Source: Phycisphaerae bacterium (GTDB taxonomy: Bacteria > Planctomycetota > Phycisphaerae > UBA1845 > PWPN01). Taken from it: a DNA stretch of 39,554 nucleotides. Numbering within the stretch: the stretch's first letter is position 1; each line of letters starts with the position of its first letter. This document shows positions 7,581 through 16,070 of this stretch, piece by piece. The notes beneath the pieces were generated by a model. That model saw only the letters and a program-made list of their open reading frames with translations, was not told the origin of the DNA and did not search any database. The DNA is taken from assembly GCA_012729395.1 (NCBI GenBank), contig JAAYDF010000344.1:1-39554 (forward strand), in the 5' to 3' direction. The translations under genes were made by a program, and so were the position numbers.

Positions 7581-8384
7581 ATGTCAGGGAAGACCACACC
7601 TTCGGGCGGGAGGTCGGCCTCTGGGAGGCAGGGGGCCGGCGGACAGCCGAAATCCAAGTCCACAGCATCGCGGAAGCAGCCGGGGGCGTCCAAAGCGAAA
7701 GCGGGCAGGGTTTCCGAGGTCGCCGCGGATTCATCGGGCGGCACCAGACCCGCCAAGTCGGGCAAGCGAGCGGGAACGCGTGCGACACGGCCTTCCGCGA
7801 AGTCGGCCGGGAAGGTCGGCCCAACGGGTGCGGCCCTCACAAAAGAGGATCTCGCCGATCAGTTGCTGAGTCGTGCGGAGGCGGATATTGCCGCGGCCAT
7901 CGAAGCCTTAAACAACCAGATGAACGCCGCCCTGGCCAAGCTGACCGAGCTGGCCAGCACCCAATGCGGACGCGGTCAGGTGGTGGTGCGGACCGCCCCG
8001 TTGGATCGGGCGACGGCGACCTTCCAGCGACTGGTGGCCGAGGTGGTCGAGGATCAGCAGGCGGAGATGCTCCCGCCGCTGATCGCCCTGCGCAATGAGT
8101 TAGCCCAGCGGGCCGGTGGCGACGGCGATGCAAACCCGGTCCAGGGCGACGATTTCCACCAGCGCGGTCTGGAAACACTGGACCACGTCCTGCAACTGGC
8201 CGGTGTGCAGTTGTTCACACCGCGGATCGGCGAGCCGTTCGATCCGCTGATTCACTTGGCGGTCGGCGAGGCGCGTCGCGAGGATTTGGAGCAGGGCAGT
8301 GTCGCGGAGACACTCCAGCCGGGCTTCCGCTCGACGCGCGGGAAGATCCTGGCCGCGGCACGCATCCTGGTCAACCGGAGGTAG
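7581..8384 (+). CDS. GrpE-like nucleotide exchange factor with a long basic N-terminal tail
   Basis: The ATG at 7581 follows AAAGGGG with a short spacer and is preferred to an ATG 24 bases upstream. The protein is 267 residues. Residues 1-80 are low-complexity and rich in Lys, Ser, Ala, Gly and Arg. A helical stretch at 87-130 is followed by a GrpE-like body. The C-terminus carries the GrpE signature GEPFDPLIHLAV (217-228), then EDLEQGSVAETLQPGFR and the final KILAAARILVN strand. GrpE releases ADP from Hsp70. Its stop lies four bases before the Hsp70-like start, so the two are almost certainly translated together. The basic tail is unlike the acidic, disordered N-terminus of ordinary GrpE. 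It is divergent, and the identification rests on the C-terminal motif plus its neighbour. Confidence 0.82.
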   Translation: MSGKTTPSGGRSASGRQGAGGQPKSKSTASRKQPGASKAKAGRVSEVAADSSGGTRPAKSGKRAGTRATRPSAKSAGKVGPTGAALTKEDLADQLLSRAEADIAAAIEALNNQMNAALAKLTELASTQCGRGQVVVRTAPLDRATATFQRLVAEVVEDQQAEMLPPLIALRNELAQRAGGDGDANPVQGDDFHQRGLETLDHVLQLAGVQLFTPRIGEPFDPLIHLAVGEARREDLEQGSVAETLQPGFRSTRGKILAAARILVNRR

Positions 8385-8388
8385 TCCG

Positions 8389-9978
8389 ATGGCCAGACTC
8401 GGCATTGACTTTGGAACGACGAACACGTTGGCCGTCGTCCACGACCGCGGCATGTTCTCGATCGCCAACCATCAGGCGAGCACAGGGGCGGGCACGATCG
8501 TGCAAGATGCATTCCCCTCGGCGATCCTGATCGACGGCAAGAGCGGTGAGCGCTGGTACGGCGTCGAGGCCGACCGGCGATTCGCCCAACTGGGGCCGCT
8601 GTGTGATGGCATCTACCTGCCGTCGCTGAAGCGACATCTGCGCGACTACGTGGCGGGCCAGCGACTCTCCTTTGCAGCAGGGCGGGAAGGCGAGGCGGAC
8701 GATCTGGACGTCGTCGAGCTGCTGACCGGTTTTCTATCCGCGCTGGCCGGCTCGATCCGGCAATCGCAGGGCCTCGCCGACGACGAGCCGCTGGAGACGG
8801 TGATCACCTGGCCGGCCAACGCCAACGGGGCCCAGCGGCATGTCACCCGCTCGTGCTTCCGGGCGGCGGGCTTCCAGGTGTTGGATACCCTCAACGAGCC
8901 GACCGCCTCAGCCATCGAGCTGGCGGATTGCCTCACCGCGGGGCGATCCCGCCGAGCGGTCACCGAACCCATGGCGGTCGCGGTTTTCGATCTCGGCGGC
9001 GGAACCTTCGATGCCTCCATGGTCTGGGTTGAGGGGCAGAGCTTCCGCGTTCTGGCCTCGGCGGGTATCGAAAGCCTCGGCGGCGACGATCTCGACCAAG
9101 TTCTGGTGAACATGTTCCTGGATCGGTTGGGCGGTTCGCCGGAGACGGTGTCGCCGTTGACTCGGCACGCGTTGCTGCGGCAGGCCCGGTCGCAGAAGGA
9201 GTCGATCTCGACGGGGGCGGTGCGGAGCCTCTTTCTGAATCCGATGGACTTCGGGCTCAAGGGTCACCCCGTCTCGCTGCCGGTGGACGCGTATTACGAG
9301 CGAATCCGGCCGCGACTGGCACCAGCCGTGGTGCTGCTGGGCGAGGTCATCGAGTCGGCGGCCAAGCGGCAGCCGAATATCACGGAGGCCGGTCGCCTGA
9401 CGGTCTACCTGGTCGGTGGATCCTCGAAGCTGCCCCTGGTGGCCGAGATGGTCTCCGCGGCATTCCCGGACAGCCGGGTGGTGCTCACGGACAAGCCGTT
9501 CCGCTCGGTGGCCATGGGTGCGGCGATCTGTGCGATGGACCGGGTGAGCTACCGCGACGTGTTCGCCCGGCACTTCGGACTGCTGCGGCTACGCGACCAT
9601 GGACGGGTCGAGACGTTCGATACCATCTTCCCGGCCGGCACACCGATCCCTCGTCGCGGTGAGCCGCCGCTGGAGAAGGTCGCCCGCTATCACCCCGCTC
9701 ACAATGTCGGCCATCTGCGCTATCTCGAATGCACGGCGATCGGGTCGGACGGGTTGCCTGCGGACGGGGTCCGCACTTGGTCGGATATCCTGTTCCCATA
9801 TGATCCGGCCCAGTCGCTGACCGCTGAGCTGGCACCGACCGAGATCGAGACCACGGATCGTTTTTCGAATGAGCCGGTGTGCGAAGTGTATCGTTGCGAC
9901 CACGACGGGGTGATCACGGTGGAGCTACGTCGTCCCGCGTGTCGCGACGCCCGGTGCTACGAGATCTTCAGCGAGTAG
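8389..9978 (+). CDS. Hsp70-family ATPase (DnaK-like) lacking the C-terminal lid
   Basis: The start is the ATG at 8389, seven bases after GGAGG. The 529 residues contain a full actin-like nucleotide-binding domain: phosphate-1 LGIDFGTTNT (4-13), connector NEPTASAIE (169-177), phosphate-2 FDLGGGTFDAS (200-210) and the adenosine motif LVGGSSKLP (341-349). About 140 residues follow from 390 on and look beta-rich. There is no room for the helical lid of DnaK (about 640 residues), and no canonical linker (DVLLLDV) is seen. With the GrpE-like gene immediately upstream it forms a self-contained chaperone pair; no J-protein is in the window. The client is unknown. The TAG stop lies inside the arm of a palindromic element. 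Confidence 0.88.
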   Translation: MARLGIDFGTTNTLAVVHDRGMFSIANHQASTGAGTIVQDAFPSAILIDGKSGERWYGVEADRRFAQLGPLCDGIYLPSLKRHLRDYVAGQRLSFAAGREGEADDLDVVELLTGFLSALAGSIRQSQGLADDEPLETVITWPANANGAQRHVTRSCFRAAGFQVLDTLNEPTASAIELADCLTAGRSRRAVTEPMAVAVFDLGGGTFDASMVWVEGQSFRVLASAGIESLGGDDLDQVLVNMFLDRLGGSPETVSPLTRHALLRQARSQKESISTGAVRSLFLNPMDFGLKGHPVSLPVDAYYERIRPRLAPAVVLLGEVIESAAKRQPNITEAGRLTVYLVGGSSKLPLVAEMVSAAFPDSRVVLTDKPFRSVAMGAAICAMDRVSYRDVFARHFGLLRLRDHGRVETFDTIFPAGTPIPRRGEPPLEKVARYHPAHNVGHLRYLECTAIGSDGLPADGVRTWSDILFPYDPAQSLTAELAPTEIETTDRFSNEPVCEVYRCDHDGVITVELRRPACRDARCYEIFSE

Positions 9979-10482
9979 CGGTCGCCTGTCCGGGCAGGGT
10001 GCGCGGGCTGTGGATGTGCTTTGCCGGGACCGTGTACGTCGCTTACGCTCCGCGTTCCCCGCGCTGGCGCTTGGGGCTCGTTGGTCGGCGCTGGCGCCGG
10101 TCGCCACGGGGGGCGACCGCTACGGTTACTGCCGGTCGCCACGGTTCGGTGGATGCATCCGTGGGCAGGATGCGGATGTGCTTTGCCGGGACCGTGTACG
10201 TCGCTTACGCTCCGCGTTCCCCGCGCTGGCGCTTTGGGCTCGTTGGTCGGCGCTGGCGCCGGTCGCCACGGGGGGCGACCGCTACGGTTACTGCCGGTCG
10301 CCACGGTTCGGTGGATGCATCCGTGGGCAGGATGCGGATGTGCTCTGCCGGGACCGTGTACGTCGCTTACGCTCCGCGTTCCCCGCGCTGGCGCTTGGGG
10401 CTCGTTGGGCGGCGCTGACGCCGGTCGCCACGGGGGGCGACCGCTACGGTTACTGCCGGTCGCCACGGGGGGCGACCGCTAC
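9975..10482. repeat. Tandem array of 162-bp units bounded by GTAGCGG-element ends
   Basis: Units begin at 10013, 10175 and 10337 (period exactly 162 bp). The third is partial, ending near 10467. The copies differ by only a few substitutions. Each contains a hairpin, CGGTCGCC / GGCGACCG around a 6-base loop, and the 10-bp palindrome GGATGCATCC. The whole block is bounded by GTAGCGGTCGCC (9975-9986) and its exact inverse GGCGACCGCTAC (10471-10482). The unit is a multiple of three and has no stops in several frames, so repetitive open frames appear on both strands; I do not regard these as genes. The array fills the 512-bp space between the Hsp70-like stop and the DUF58 start. Confidence 0.9.
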
Positions 10483-10490
10483 GGGTGCTT

Positions 10491-11414
10491 ATGACCTCTG
10501 CGACGCGTTACCTTCGGCCGGACGTGATTGCCCAGGTGCAACGGCTTGACCTTCGGGCCCGCTTCATCGTCGAGGGCTTTCTCAGCGGGCTGCACGGTTC
10601 GCCTTTCCAGGGCTTCTCCGTCGAGTTCTCCGAGCACCGCAAGTACGAACAGGGCGATGACCTGCGGCTCATCGACTGGGCGGTCTACGCCCGGACCGAC
10701 CGCTTCTTCATCCGCAAGTATCAGGCCGAGACCAACCTGGAGTGCTACCTGCTGGTCGATACCTCAGCCAGCATGGATTACCCATCGCAGGCCGAGGCGC
10801 GGCGGGTGGGGCGACTGAGCAAACTTGATTACGCGATCTGCCTGGCCGCGGCCTTGGGCTACCTGATGATCAGCCAGCAGGACGCGGTGGGGCTGGCCCG
10901 GTTCGACGACCGGTTGCGATTGTTCCTGCCGGCCCGCAGCAAACGCGGGCATCTGATGCGGTTGATCGGCGAGTTGGCTGGCGTTCGCCCGTCGCCGGAC
11001 CGATCGGACCTGGGCTTGTCGTCGGCCCTGCACGAGATGGCCGCGCGGGTCCGCAAGCGTGGGCTGATGATTGTGCTGAGCGACTTCCTGGCCGACGTCG
11101 ACGCCACGATCGAGGCTCTGCATCATCTGCATTTCCGCGGGCACGAGATCATTCTTTTCCAGGTGTTGGATTGGACCGAGGCGGCGTTTCCGTTCGAGGG
11201 GCTTTGCACGTTCGAGGATCCGGAGACTGGCGGGCGACTGACCGTTCAGCCGGACGGGCTGCGGTCGGCGTACCTGGAGGCGTTGCGTGCGCTCGCCGAG
11301 CGATATCGCCGCGAGGCATCCGCCATGCGAGCGGATTTCGTCCAGGTCGACACCTCGATGAGTTTTGACCGGGCGCTGGTCCAGTTTCTGATGGATCGTC
11401 AACGCAGGTTCTGA
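10491..11414 (+). CDS. DUF58-domain protein (MoxR-associated vWA-like)
   Basis: The 307-residue protein shows the DUF58 core: GFLSGLHGSPFQGFSVEFSEHR, then YEQGDDLRLIDWAVYARTD, and a von Willebrand A-like fold beginning at LLVDTSASMDY, whose DxSxS is the metal-binding MIDAS motif. Later parts (GLMIVLSDFLAD, EIILFQVLDWTEAAF) match the rest of the domain. Such proteins usually work beside a MoxR AAA ATPase and BatA/BatB-type membrane proteins; no MoxR gene is in this window, so the gene is separated from its usual partners. The ATG at 10491 lies eight bases after the tandem array and lacks a clear Shine-Dalgarno site; a GTG six bases earlier is an alternative. The array therefore forms at least part of its leader. 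Confidence 0.88.
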   Translation: MTSATRYLRPDVIAQVQRLDLRARFIVEGFLSGLHGSPFQGFSVEFSEHRKYEQGDDLRLIDWAVYARTDRFFIRKYQAETNLECYLLVDTSASMDYPSQAEARRVGRLSKLDYAICLAAALGYLMISQQDAVGLARFDDRLRLFLPARSKRGHLMRLIGELAGVRPSPDRSDLGLSSALHEMAARVRKRGLMIVLSDFLADVDATIEALHHLHFRGHEIILFQVLDWTEAAFPFEGLCTFEDPETGGRLTVQPDGLRSAYLEALRALAERYRREASAMRADFVQVDTSMSFDRALVQFLMDRQRRF

Positions 11415-11736
11415 GCGCTCGGACGTCTGGTTGGTGAGGCGGGGGTATTGGATGTCAGGGTACGAGCCTGGGCATCGATGGGCAGGGAGTACAAGTGGAA
11501 GGGGTTCGCGTGCGTGGCCGCGAAGCGGCAAGCCGGCCGATGGTTGAGCACGCGAGGTGCTTGGGTCTGTTCCTGTCCCAGGTTGTAGCTCCAATCTGGT
11601 ATTTGTTCCCCGTCGCGTTTGGTCCTCCGCCTTTTCCCTTCCGCCTTTGGCCTTTGGCCTTCCGCCTTCAACCTTCCGCCTTTCCCCTTTCGCCTTCAAC
11701 CTTTGGCCTTCAACCTTTCACCTTCAGCCTTCCCGT
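11415..11736. other. Convergent gap between DUF58 and the LptC-like gene
   Basis: This 322-bp space between two converging genes contains no supported gene. Its last third is the heptanucleotide array (11630-11734). The first 200 bases show only weak hairpins such as CCGCGAAGCGG near 11519, and no clear terminator for the DUF58 gene. Confidence 0.55.
11630..11734. repeat. Heptanucleotide array, 15 uninterrupted units of CCTTYNN
   Basis: Fifteen consecutive 7-mers all begin CCTT followed by a pyrimidine, for example CCTTCCG, CCTTTGG, CCTTCAA, CCTTTCA. The first four bases never vary while the last three take only a few forms. On the minus strand the unit is NNRAAGG. The array ends two bases before the stop codon of the LptC-like gene, so it would form that mRNA's 3' untranslated region. 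Similar 7-mer periodicity appears at 39095-39225 with another core. Confidence 0.92.
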
Positions 11737-14700
11737 TCACCGCAAGATACTGCCGCGGCGGGTCTGGATGATGCCGGTATTGAGGTTCCATTCGAGGCTG
11801 TCGCCATTCCAGTGGCCGTTGAGCCGTCCGGTGGCGGCATCGGTCTCCTCGATCACAGCTTGTCGGGAGGCGCTGCCCCCGACCTCGACCAGCCCGGAGG
11901 CGCGGTTGTAGGCAATGATGGTTCCTGATGCGGTTCTCTGGGCTTTGGCGTCGTGATCCATGAGGTAGACGTTACCCCAGGCGCGGAAGCCGTGCAGGCT
12001 GGTGGCTTGCGAAAGGGGTGAGGAGTCGAGGCGCTTGCGTGAGGGGTTTCTCTGGAACTCGGCCCGCAGGTTGTCGCAGGTGAGATTGGCGGTTCGGCTT
12101 CGTATGCGTCGCCGGACAGCCTCGTCGAGCTTGAGAGCGGCTTCAAGCTGACCAGCCAAGACCATTTCCTCGCCGGCTCGGTGGCGCATGACGACCTTTC
12201 GGTCGAAGACGGCGATGTTGTTCTTGTTGAGGAAGGTCATCGAGTTTTCCCAGGTGAAGAGGGTTTGGCTGGGGCCGCCACCGCCGTCGAGCCCAGGTAA
12301 CGCGTCGCCGGAGAGGAACCCGGCGGCGGCGGTCTGGCGGCGCGTTCCGGATGTTGGTAGGCGGTAGTCCTCGACGAGTAGATTGCCTTCGCCTTCGACG
12401 AGCAACTGCTCCTCGGCGAGGTCGATACGCATTCTGGGGCCTGCCAGGCGCACACGGCTCAAGAGACGAGAGGAGCCCGGCGACGGGGTGGGCTGGGGAG
12501 CGGGGGCGAGCAGTGCCTCGGGCACGAGGCTTGCCACGAATCGAGCCACCGCGGTGGTTTGTGGGGCCGGCTCCTGATAGGCGGAGGAGAGGATGACCGC
12601 GTCACCGAAGGCGTCGAGTCGTTCGAGTCGTTTGCGGACGCGTTGGATCGGGGCGCTGTTTTGGGGGCGACGGTCCGCGTCGCGTGCGCCGCGGGCCATG
12701 CTTGCGAGCAGTCGGGGAATGCCGGCCGCGGGGGCCGAAGCCGATACCTCTGCCTTTGGGGCGGGGGAGAACCGCAGGCGCATCTCTTGCGCTTCGAGGA
12801 CGTTGTTCTCTGAGGTGACGCGCACGTTGCCGGTGAAGGTTCCGGCATCTTCTTGCCCGCGGAGCCACATCTGCCGGTCCCAGGCTACCACGACGGGGAT
12901 CGGTTTGCGAAGAGAGCGGCCGTCGAGGTCTTGGTCGTTGTAGAACCGCAGCATACCTTCCCCGGGCACTTCCACCGATTCGGTGGTCATATCGAGGCTT
13001 AGTTGCTGCCCGCGGATGGCGAAAGTGTTGTGATCCACGTAAGCGGGGCGGTCCGGCCAACCGAGGATGAGGGCTTTGGTCATCTGCCCGGTTTGGTCAA
13101 ATGAGCATTCGAGCGAGCTACCCGCCAAGTCGTTAAGGTTTTGTCGGGCATCGCTGGCCGCGACGTCGCCACGGGCTATCAACTGCGTGATGATGATGTC
13201 GCGGCGGCTCTGGAGTCGCTGGACTTGCCTCTGCCATTCCGGCGAGTCGGGGGTATAGCCCTGTCGCCGGCCGTACGCTTCGAGTCGCTCGCGTTCGGTG
13301 TCCGTCACCGGGCGGGGCACCGATGCCATCTCGATGATCATCTCCTCGCCCGCTCGGATCTCGCGCAGTTGCGGCGGGCCCCACGGAATGGGCCCACGGT
13401 AATCCTGCACCGTCTGGCGGGCGACGACTTCGCCTGAAGCGCGTCCCTGGCTGGGGACGTTACGTCCGCCCTCGTCGACGGTCATGCGCACATCGAGGCG
13501 ATCGCAAGTCACGAGGTCGGTCCGGCGCGGTCCGTAACGGTGACCATCCCGGCTGGTATCCTGGCTCATGCGGACGCGCCCGGTCGCGAGGATGTGTTCA
13601 GCCGTCAGACGGTCCCCGGACAAGCCGCCCGGCAAGGGGCCCGACTGTTCGCTTGGTTTATCTTCACCCGGAATGGGTGGCAGGAAGCTGACCTCGACAA
13701 GGTCCGCCGCGACGGACTGCCCCGGCATGCTCATGTCTACCCCACCGACGAAGGTGGCATGCTTGAGATAGGTAACCTGCTGTTGCCCTGGGGCCGTTGC
13801 CTCCGTGGTCTCGCCGGAGGAGGGTTTGGTACGATCAAAACGCAGCTCCCCACGTTCGGTCCAGGCCAGCCGCACATCGCCGGGGCTGTCGGTTAAGGCC
13901 ATCCGCAGACCGGATGCCTCACGCTCTATCGGCGATGCCCCATTCTCTGCGTCGGTACGGCGGCGGACCATCTGTCCCGCCCCCTCGATTTTGGCTATGC
14001 CGGTCGGATAGTCGAAGAACAAGCTTCGCTCGACGGTGATCCGGCTGTCAGGGCCGGACAGGAGTTCGACCGGTAGGCCGGGCGCACCCGTCAGCCAGAT
14101 CCGCTTGTCCTCCATGTGGTATTCAAGGCGGCGGCATACGGCGGCTCCCTGGCGGGCGTCACGGACGGTGACCTTGTCTCCCTCGGCCAGGAGGTGGAAA
14201 CGCTTGGGGGTGTCCGGGTCGGCCTCCCGCGTCGTGGGACTGGGCACAGGCTTCAAGAGCACCTCTCCCGTCCAGAGCAGCTCAATCGTCGTACCGCTGT
14301 CCTGCTGGGCCAGTGGCGTCCCTTTCGAATCATCCGGGGAGCTTCTCGCGGGCGCTGATTGGGCGGATTGACCGTTGGGCACCTGTTGCACCGCGCCTCG
14401 CTCCTCTCGGCCGAAGTCAGCCAGCACGGTCAGCACGTCGGCCCGCAATTCGCCGAGCACTTTGATGCCGTCCTTCTGCCGGGCGACGACCTGATCGCGG
14501 AAGATGAGCTGGTAGGTGTCGATTCGGTCGTCCGACGGGCCTCGCTCCGGCTCAAGGAAGGAGATGGTGGCTCCCGGCGACGTGTGGAAGGACTGTCCGC
14601 CTTGAGTCGGTGTCTCGCCTGCGGCAGGCTTGGGTTGCATCTGGCCGGGCAGGGCGGCCGTCACCGTGCCGGTGGCGTTCGAGCCGGACGTTCCCGAGGG

Positions 14701-15522
14701 TTGTTCTCCCGCGGGGTCGGCCGGTTGGCTTCCTGGCTGGGATACGACCTCCGCGGTGTCGCCCGGAAGCGCGCCGAACTGCTTGAGGCCCGGTCCTTGG
14801 AGCGTTGCCCGGCGACCCTCGACGACACGCAGGAGTTTGACCCGGCGATCCACTTCGCTCCAGGCCAGTTCCAGCCCACGGCCCTCAATGCTGCCTCGCG
14901 AACTCTGGACCAGAACATCGCCGTCGCTTTGCAGCCGAGCCAGGTCAAGATCGAAGCTGGCGTCGTCGAGCCAGATCCTGACCACGGCCTCGGGATGCTG
15001 CTCCGGCTGGGCCGAGTCCGAGTTCTTCCGTCGCTCTTCGGGGTCGGACAGGTCCACGAAGATGCTGACATGGCCGACGAACCGGCCGCTCTTGGGGTTG
15101 ACATTACCGTTGTCGTCAATCTGGACCTTGATGTTCCCCTCATCGGAGCGGACATAGGCGAGTTGCCCTCCGGGGAGCAGTACCCGGGCGGACGGTTCGC
15201 GGAGATACAGCTCGGTGTCGCTGACCGGTTCCCACTCCTTGGTCTGGAAGATGATTCTCGCCTCGCCTGTGCTGGGGTCATAGAGCCTGGCGACCGACCT
15301 CTCTCCGGGCGGTATCCTGGCGTCCTTGAAGAGCAAGGCGGGGCTTTGCCTGTCGGCCGCCTGGGTGGCGCTGCTGAGGGGCGTCGCTTTGGGCTGGAGG
15401 GTGGGAACTTGGCGGTGCGTTGCACGCCTGAACCCTGTCGCTTCGTCTCGCCACTGATAGATGGCGAAGGCGACACAGGCCAGGGCGAAGGTAGCGACGA
15501 CGAGAATGATCTTCCTGAGCAC
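11737..15522 (-). CDS. Giant LptC/OstA-like envelope protein
   Basis: The start is taken as the GTG at 15522, preceded by AAAGAGA and directly followed by LRKIILVVATFALACVAFAIY, a single N-terminal membrane anchor; an upstream frame overlapping kdsC is rejected. The product has 1261 residues. The N-terminal third resembles LptC (LARLYDP, EARIIFQTKEW, then repeated beta-strand text such as ARVLLPGGQLAYV). The remainder has beta-jellyroll-like stretches as in OstA/LptA proteins, including MRIDLAEEQLLVEGEGNLLVEDY and a terminal SLEWNLNTGIIQTRRG. LptC proper is about 190 residues, so this is several times larger. Position directly after kdsC, 23 bases apart, supports a role in LPS export. The assignment is by overall pattern and context, not a strict signature. 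Confidence 0.65.
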   Translation of the reverse strand: MLRKIILVVATFALACVAFAIYQWRDEATGFRRATHRQVPTLQPKATPLSSATQAADRQSPALLFKDARIPPGERSVARLYDPSTGEARIIFQTKEWEPVSDTELYLREPSARVLLPGGQLAYVRSDEGNIKVQIDDNGNVNPKSGRFVGHVSIFVDLSDPEERRKNSDSAQPEQHPEAVVRIWLDDASFDLDLARLQSDGDVLVQSSRGSIEGRGLELAWSEVDRRVKLLRVVEGRRATLQGPGLKQFGALPGDTAEVVSQPGSQPADPAGEQPSGTSGSNATGTVTAALPGQMQPKPAAGETPTQGGQSFHTSPGATISFLEPERGPSDDRIDTYQLIFRDQVVARQKDGIKVLGELRADVLTVLADFGREERGAVQQVPNGQSAQSAPARSSPDDSKGTPLAQQDSGTTIELLWTGEVLLKPVPSPTTREADPDTPKRFHLLAEGDKVTVRDARQGAAVCRRLEYHMEDKRIWLTGAPGLPVELLSGPDSRITVERSLFFDYPTGIAKIEGAGQMVRRRTDAENGASPIEREASGLRMALTDSPGDVRLAWTERGELRFDRTKPSSGETTEATAPGQQQVTYLKHATFVGGVDMSMPGQSVAADLVEVSFLPPIPGEDKPSEQSGPLPGGLSGDRLTAEHILATGRVRMSQDTSRDGHRYGPRRTDLVTCDRLDVRMTVDEGGRNVPSQGRASGEVVARQTVQDYRGPIPWGPPQLREIRAGEEMIIEMASVPRPVTDTERERLEAYGRRQGYTPDSPEWQRQVQRLQSRRDIIITQLIARGDVAASDARQNLNDLAGSSLECSFDQTGQMTKALILGWPDRPAYVDHNTFAIRGQQLSLDMTTESVEVPGEGMLRFYNDQDLDGRSLRKPIPVVVAWDRQMWLRGQEDAGTFTGNVRVTSENNVLEAQEMRLRFSPAPKAEVSASAPAAGIPRLLASMARGARDADRRPQNSAPIQRVRKRLERLDAFGDAVILSSAYQEPAPQTTAVARFVASLVPEALLAPAPQPTPSPGSSRLLSRVRLAGPRMRIDLAEEQLLVEGEGNLLVEDYRLPTSGTRRQTAAAGFLSGDALPGLDGGGGPSQTLFTWENSMTFLNKNNIAVFDRKVVMRHRAGEEMVLAGQLEAALKLDEAVRRRIRSRTANLTCDNLRAEFQRNPSRKRLDSSPLSQATSLHGFRAWGNVYLMDHDAKAQRTASGTIIAYNRASGLVEVGGSASRQAVIEETDAATGRLNGHWNGDSLEWNLNTGIIQTRRGSILR

Positions 15523-15545
15523 GGATGTTCTCTTTGTTTGTGGGC

Positions 15546-16070
15546 TCACTCGCTGCCGCGGTCGGCCCCGATGGCGCGGACGGCTGCGTCCCATGCCTGG
15601 TCACGCTTGAGCAGGTGCTCGATCGCCTCGCGAACCGCCCCGTGCCCGCCGGGATGGCTGGTGACAAATCGGGCGGCACGGCGGACCTCGGGGACCGCGT
15701 CGGCGACGGCGATCGGATACCCGACTCGCCGCATCGCGACCAAGTCCAGGAGGTCGTCACCCACGTACGCGGTCTGTCGGGCGCTGACTCCCGTCTCGGC
15801 CAGGATCCGCTCCAGGCCGGGCAGCTTGTCCTCGGCACCTTGCTCCACCAAGTCGATTCGCAGCATGTTGGCCCGAGCCTCGATAGCCGCCGACCGTTTG
15901 GAGGTCAAGATTGCCGACCGCCGGCCCACCAAGCGCCACATGGCGATGCCCAAGCCGTCGCGGATGTGGAACCGCCGCAGCGCCCGGCCGTCTTCATCAA
16001 AGAGCAGCCCACCGTCGGTCAGCACGCCGTCCACGTCGAGGACCAAGAGGCGGATCTCGTTCTCTGTCAC
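15546..16070 (-). CDS. kdsC: 3-deoxy-D-manno-octulosonate 8-phosphate phosphatase KdsC
   Basis: KdsC removes the phosphate from KDO-8-P to give KDO, the sugar that links lipid A to the LPS core. The GTG start at 16070 has GAGGA six bases upstream and gives 174 residues, the family norm; a TTG 27 bases earlier is the alternative. HAD motifs are present: I, LLVLDVDGVLTDG with the nucleophilic Asp and the acid Asp two residues on; II, ILTSKRS; III/IV, KLPGLERIL and AYVGDDLLDLVAM. There is no cap domain, as in the KdsC tetramers. It is followed closely by the LptC-like gene, forming a small LPS operon. Its presence implies an LPS-bearing outer membrane. Confidence 0.93.
   Translation of the reverse strand: MTENEIRLLVLDVDGVLTDGGLLFDEDGRALRRFHIRDGLGIAMWRLVGRRSAILTSKRSAAIEARANMLRIDLVEQGAEDKLPGLERILAETGVSARQTAYVGDDLLDLVAMRRVGYPIAVADAVPEVRRAARFVTSHPGGHGAVREAIEHLLKRDQAWDAAVRAIGADRGSE

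Noticed and set aside
6353-7840. Minus-strand frame of 495 codons opposite the oxidoreductase
   Set aside because: It is antisense to a clear Gfo/Idh/MocA gene and crosses into the next gene; no ribosome site.
9975-10482. The tandem array as a CRISPR locus
   Set aside because: Units of 162 bp are almost identical throughout, with no short repeat and unique spacer pattern, and no cas genes occur nearby.
9879-10549. Repetitive open frames of 157-179 codons in several frames across the 162-bp array
   Set aside because: The array has a period divisible by three and lacks stops, so repeated peptides arise on both strands. None has a ribosome site or resembles a protein.
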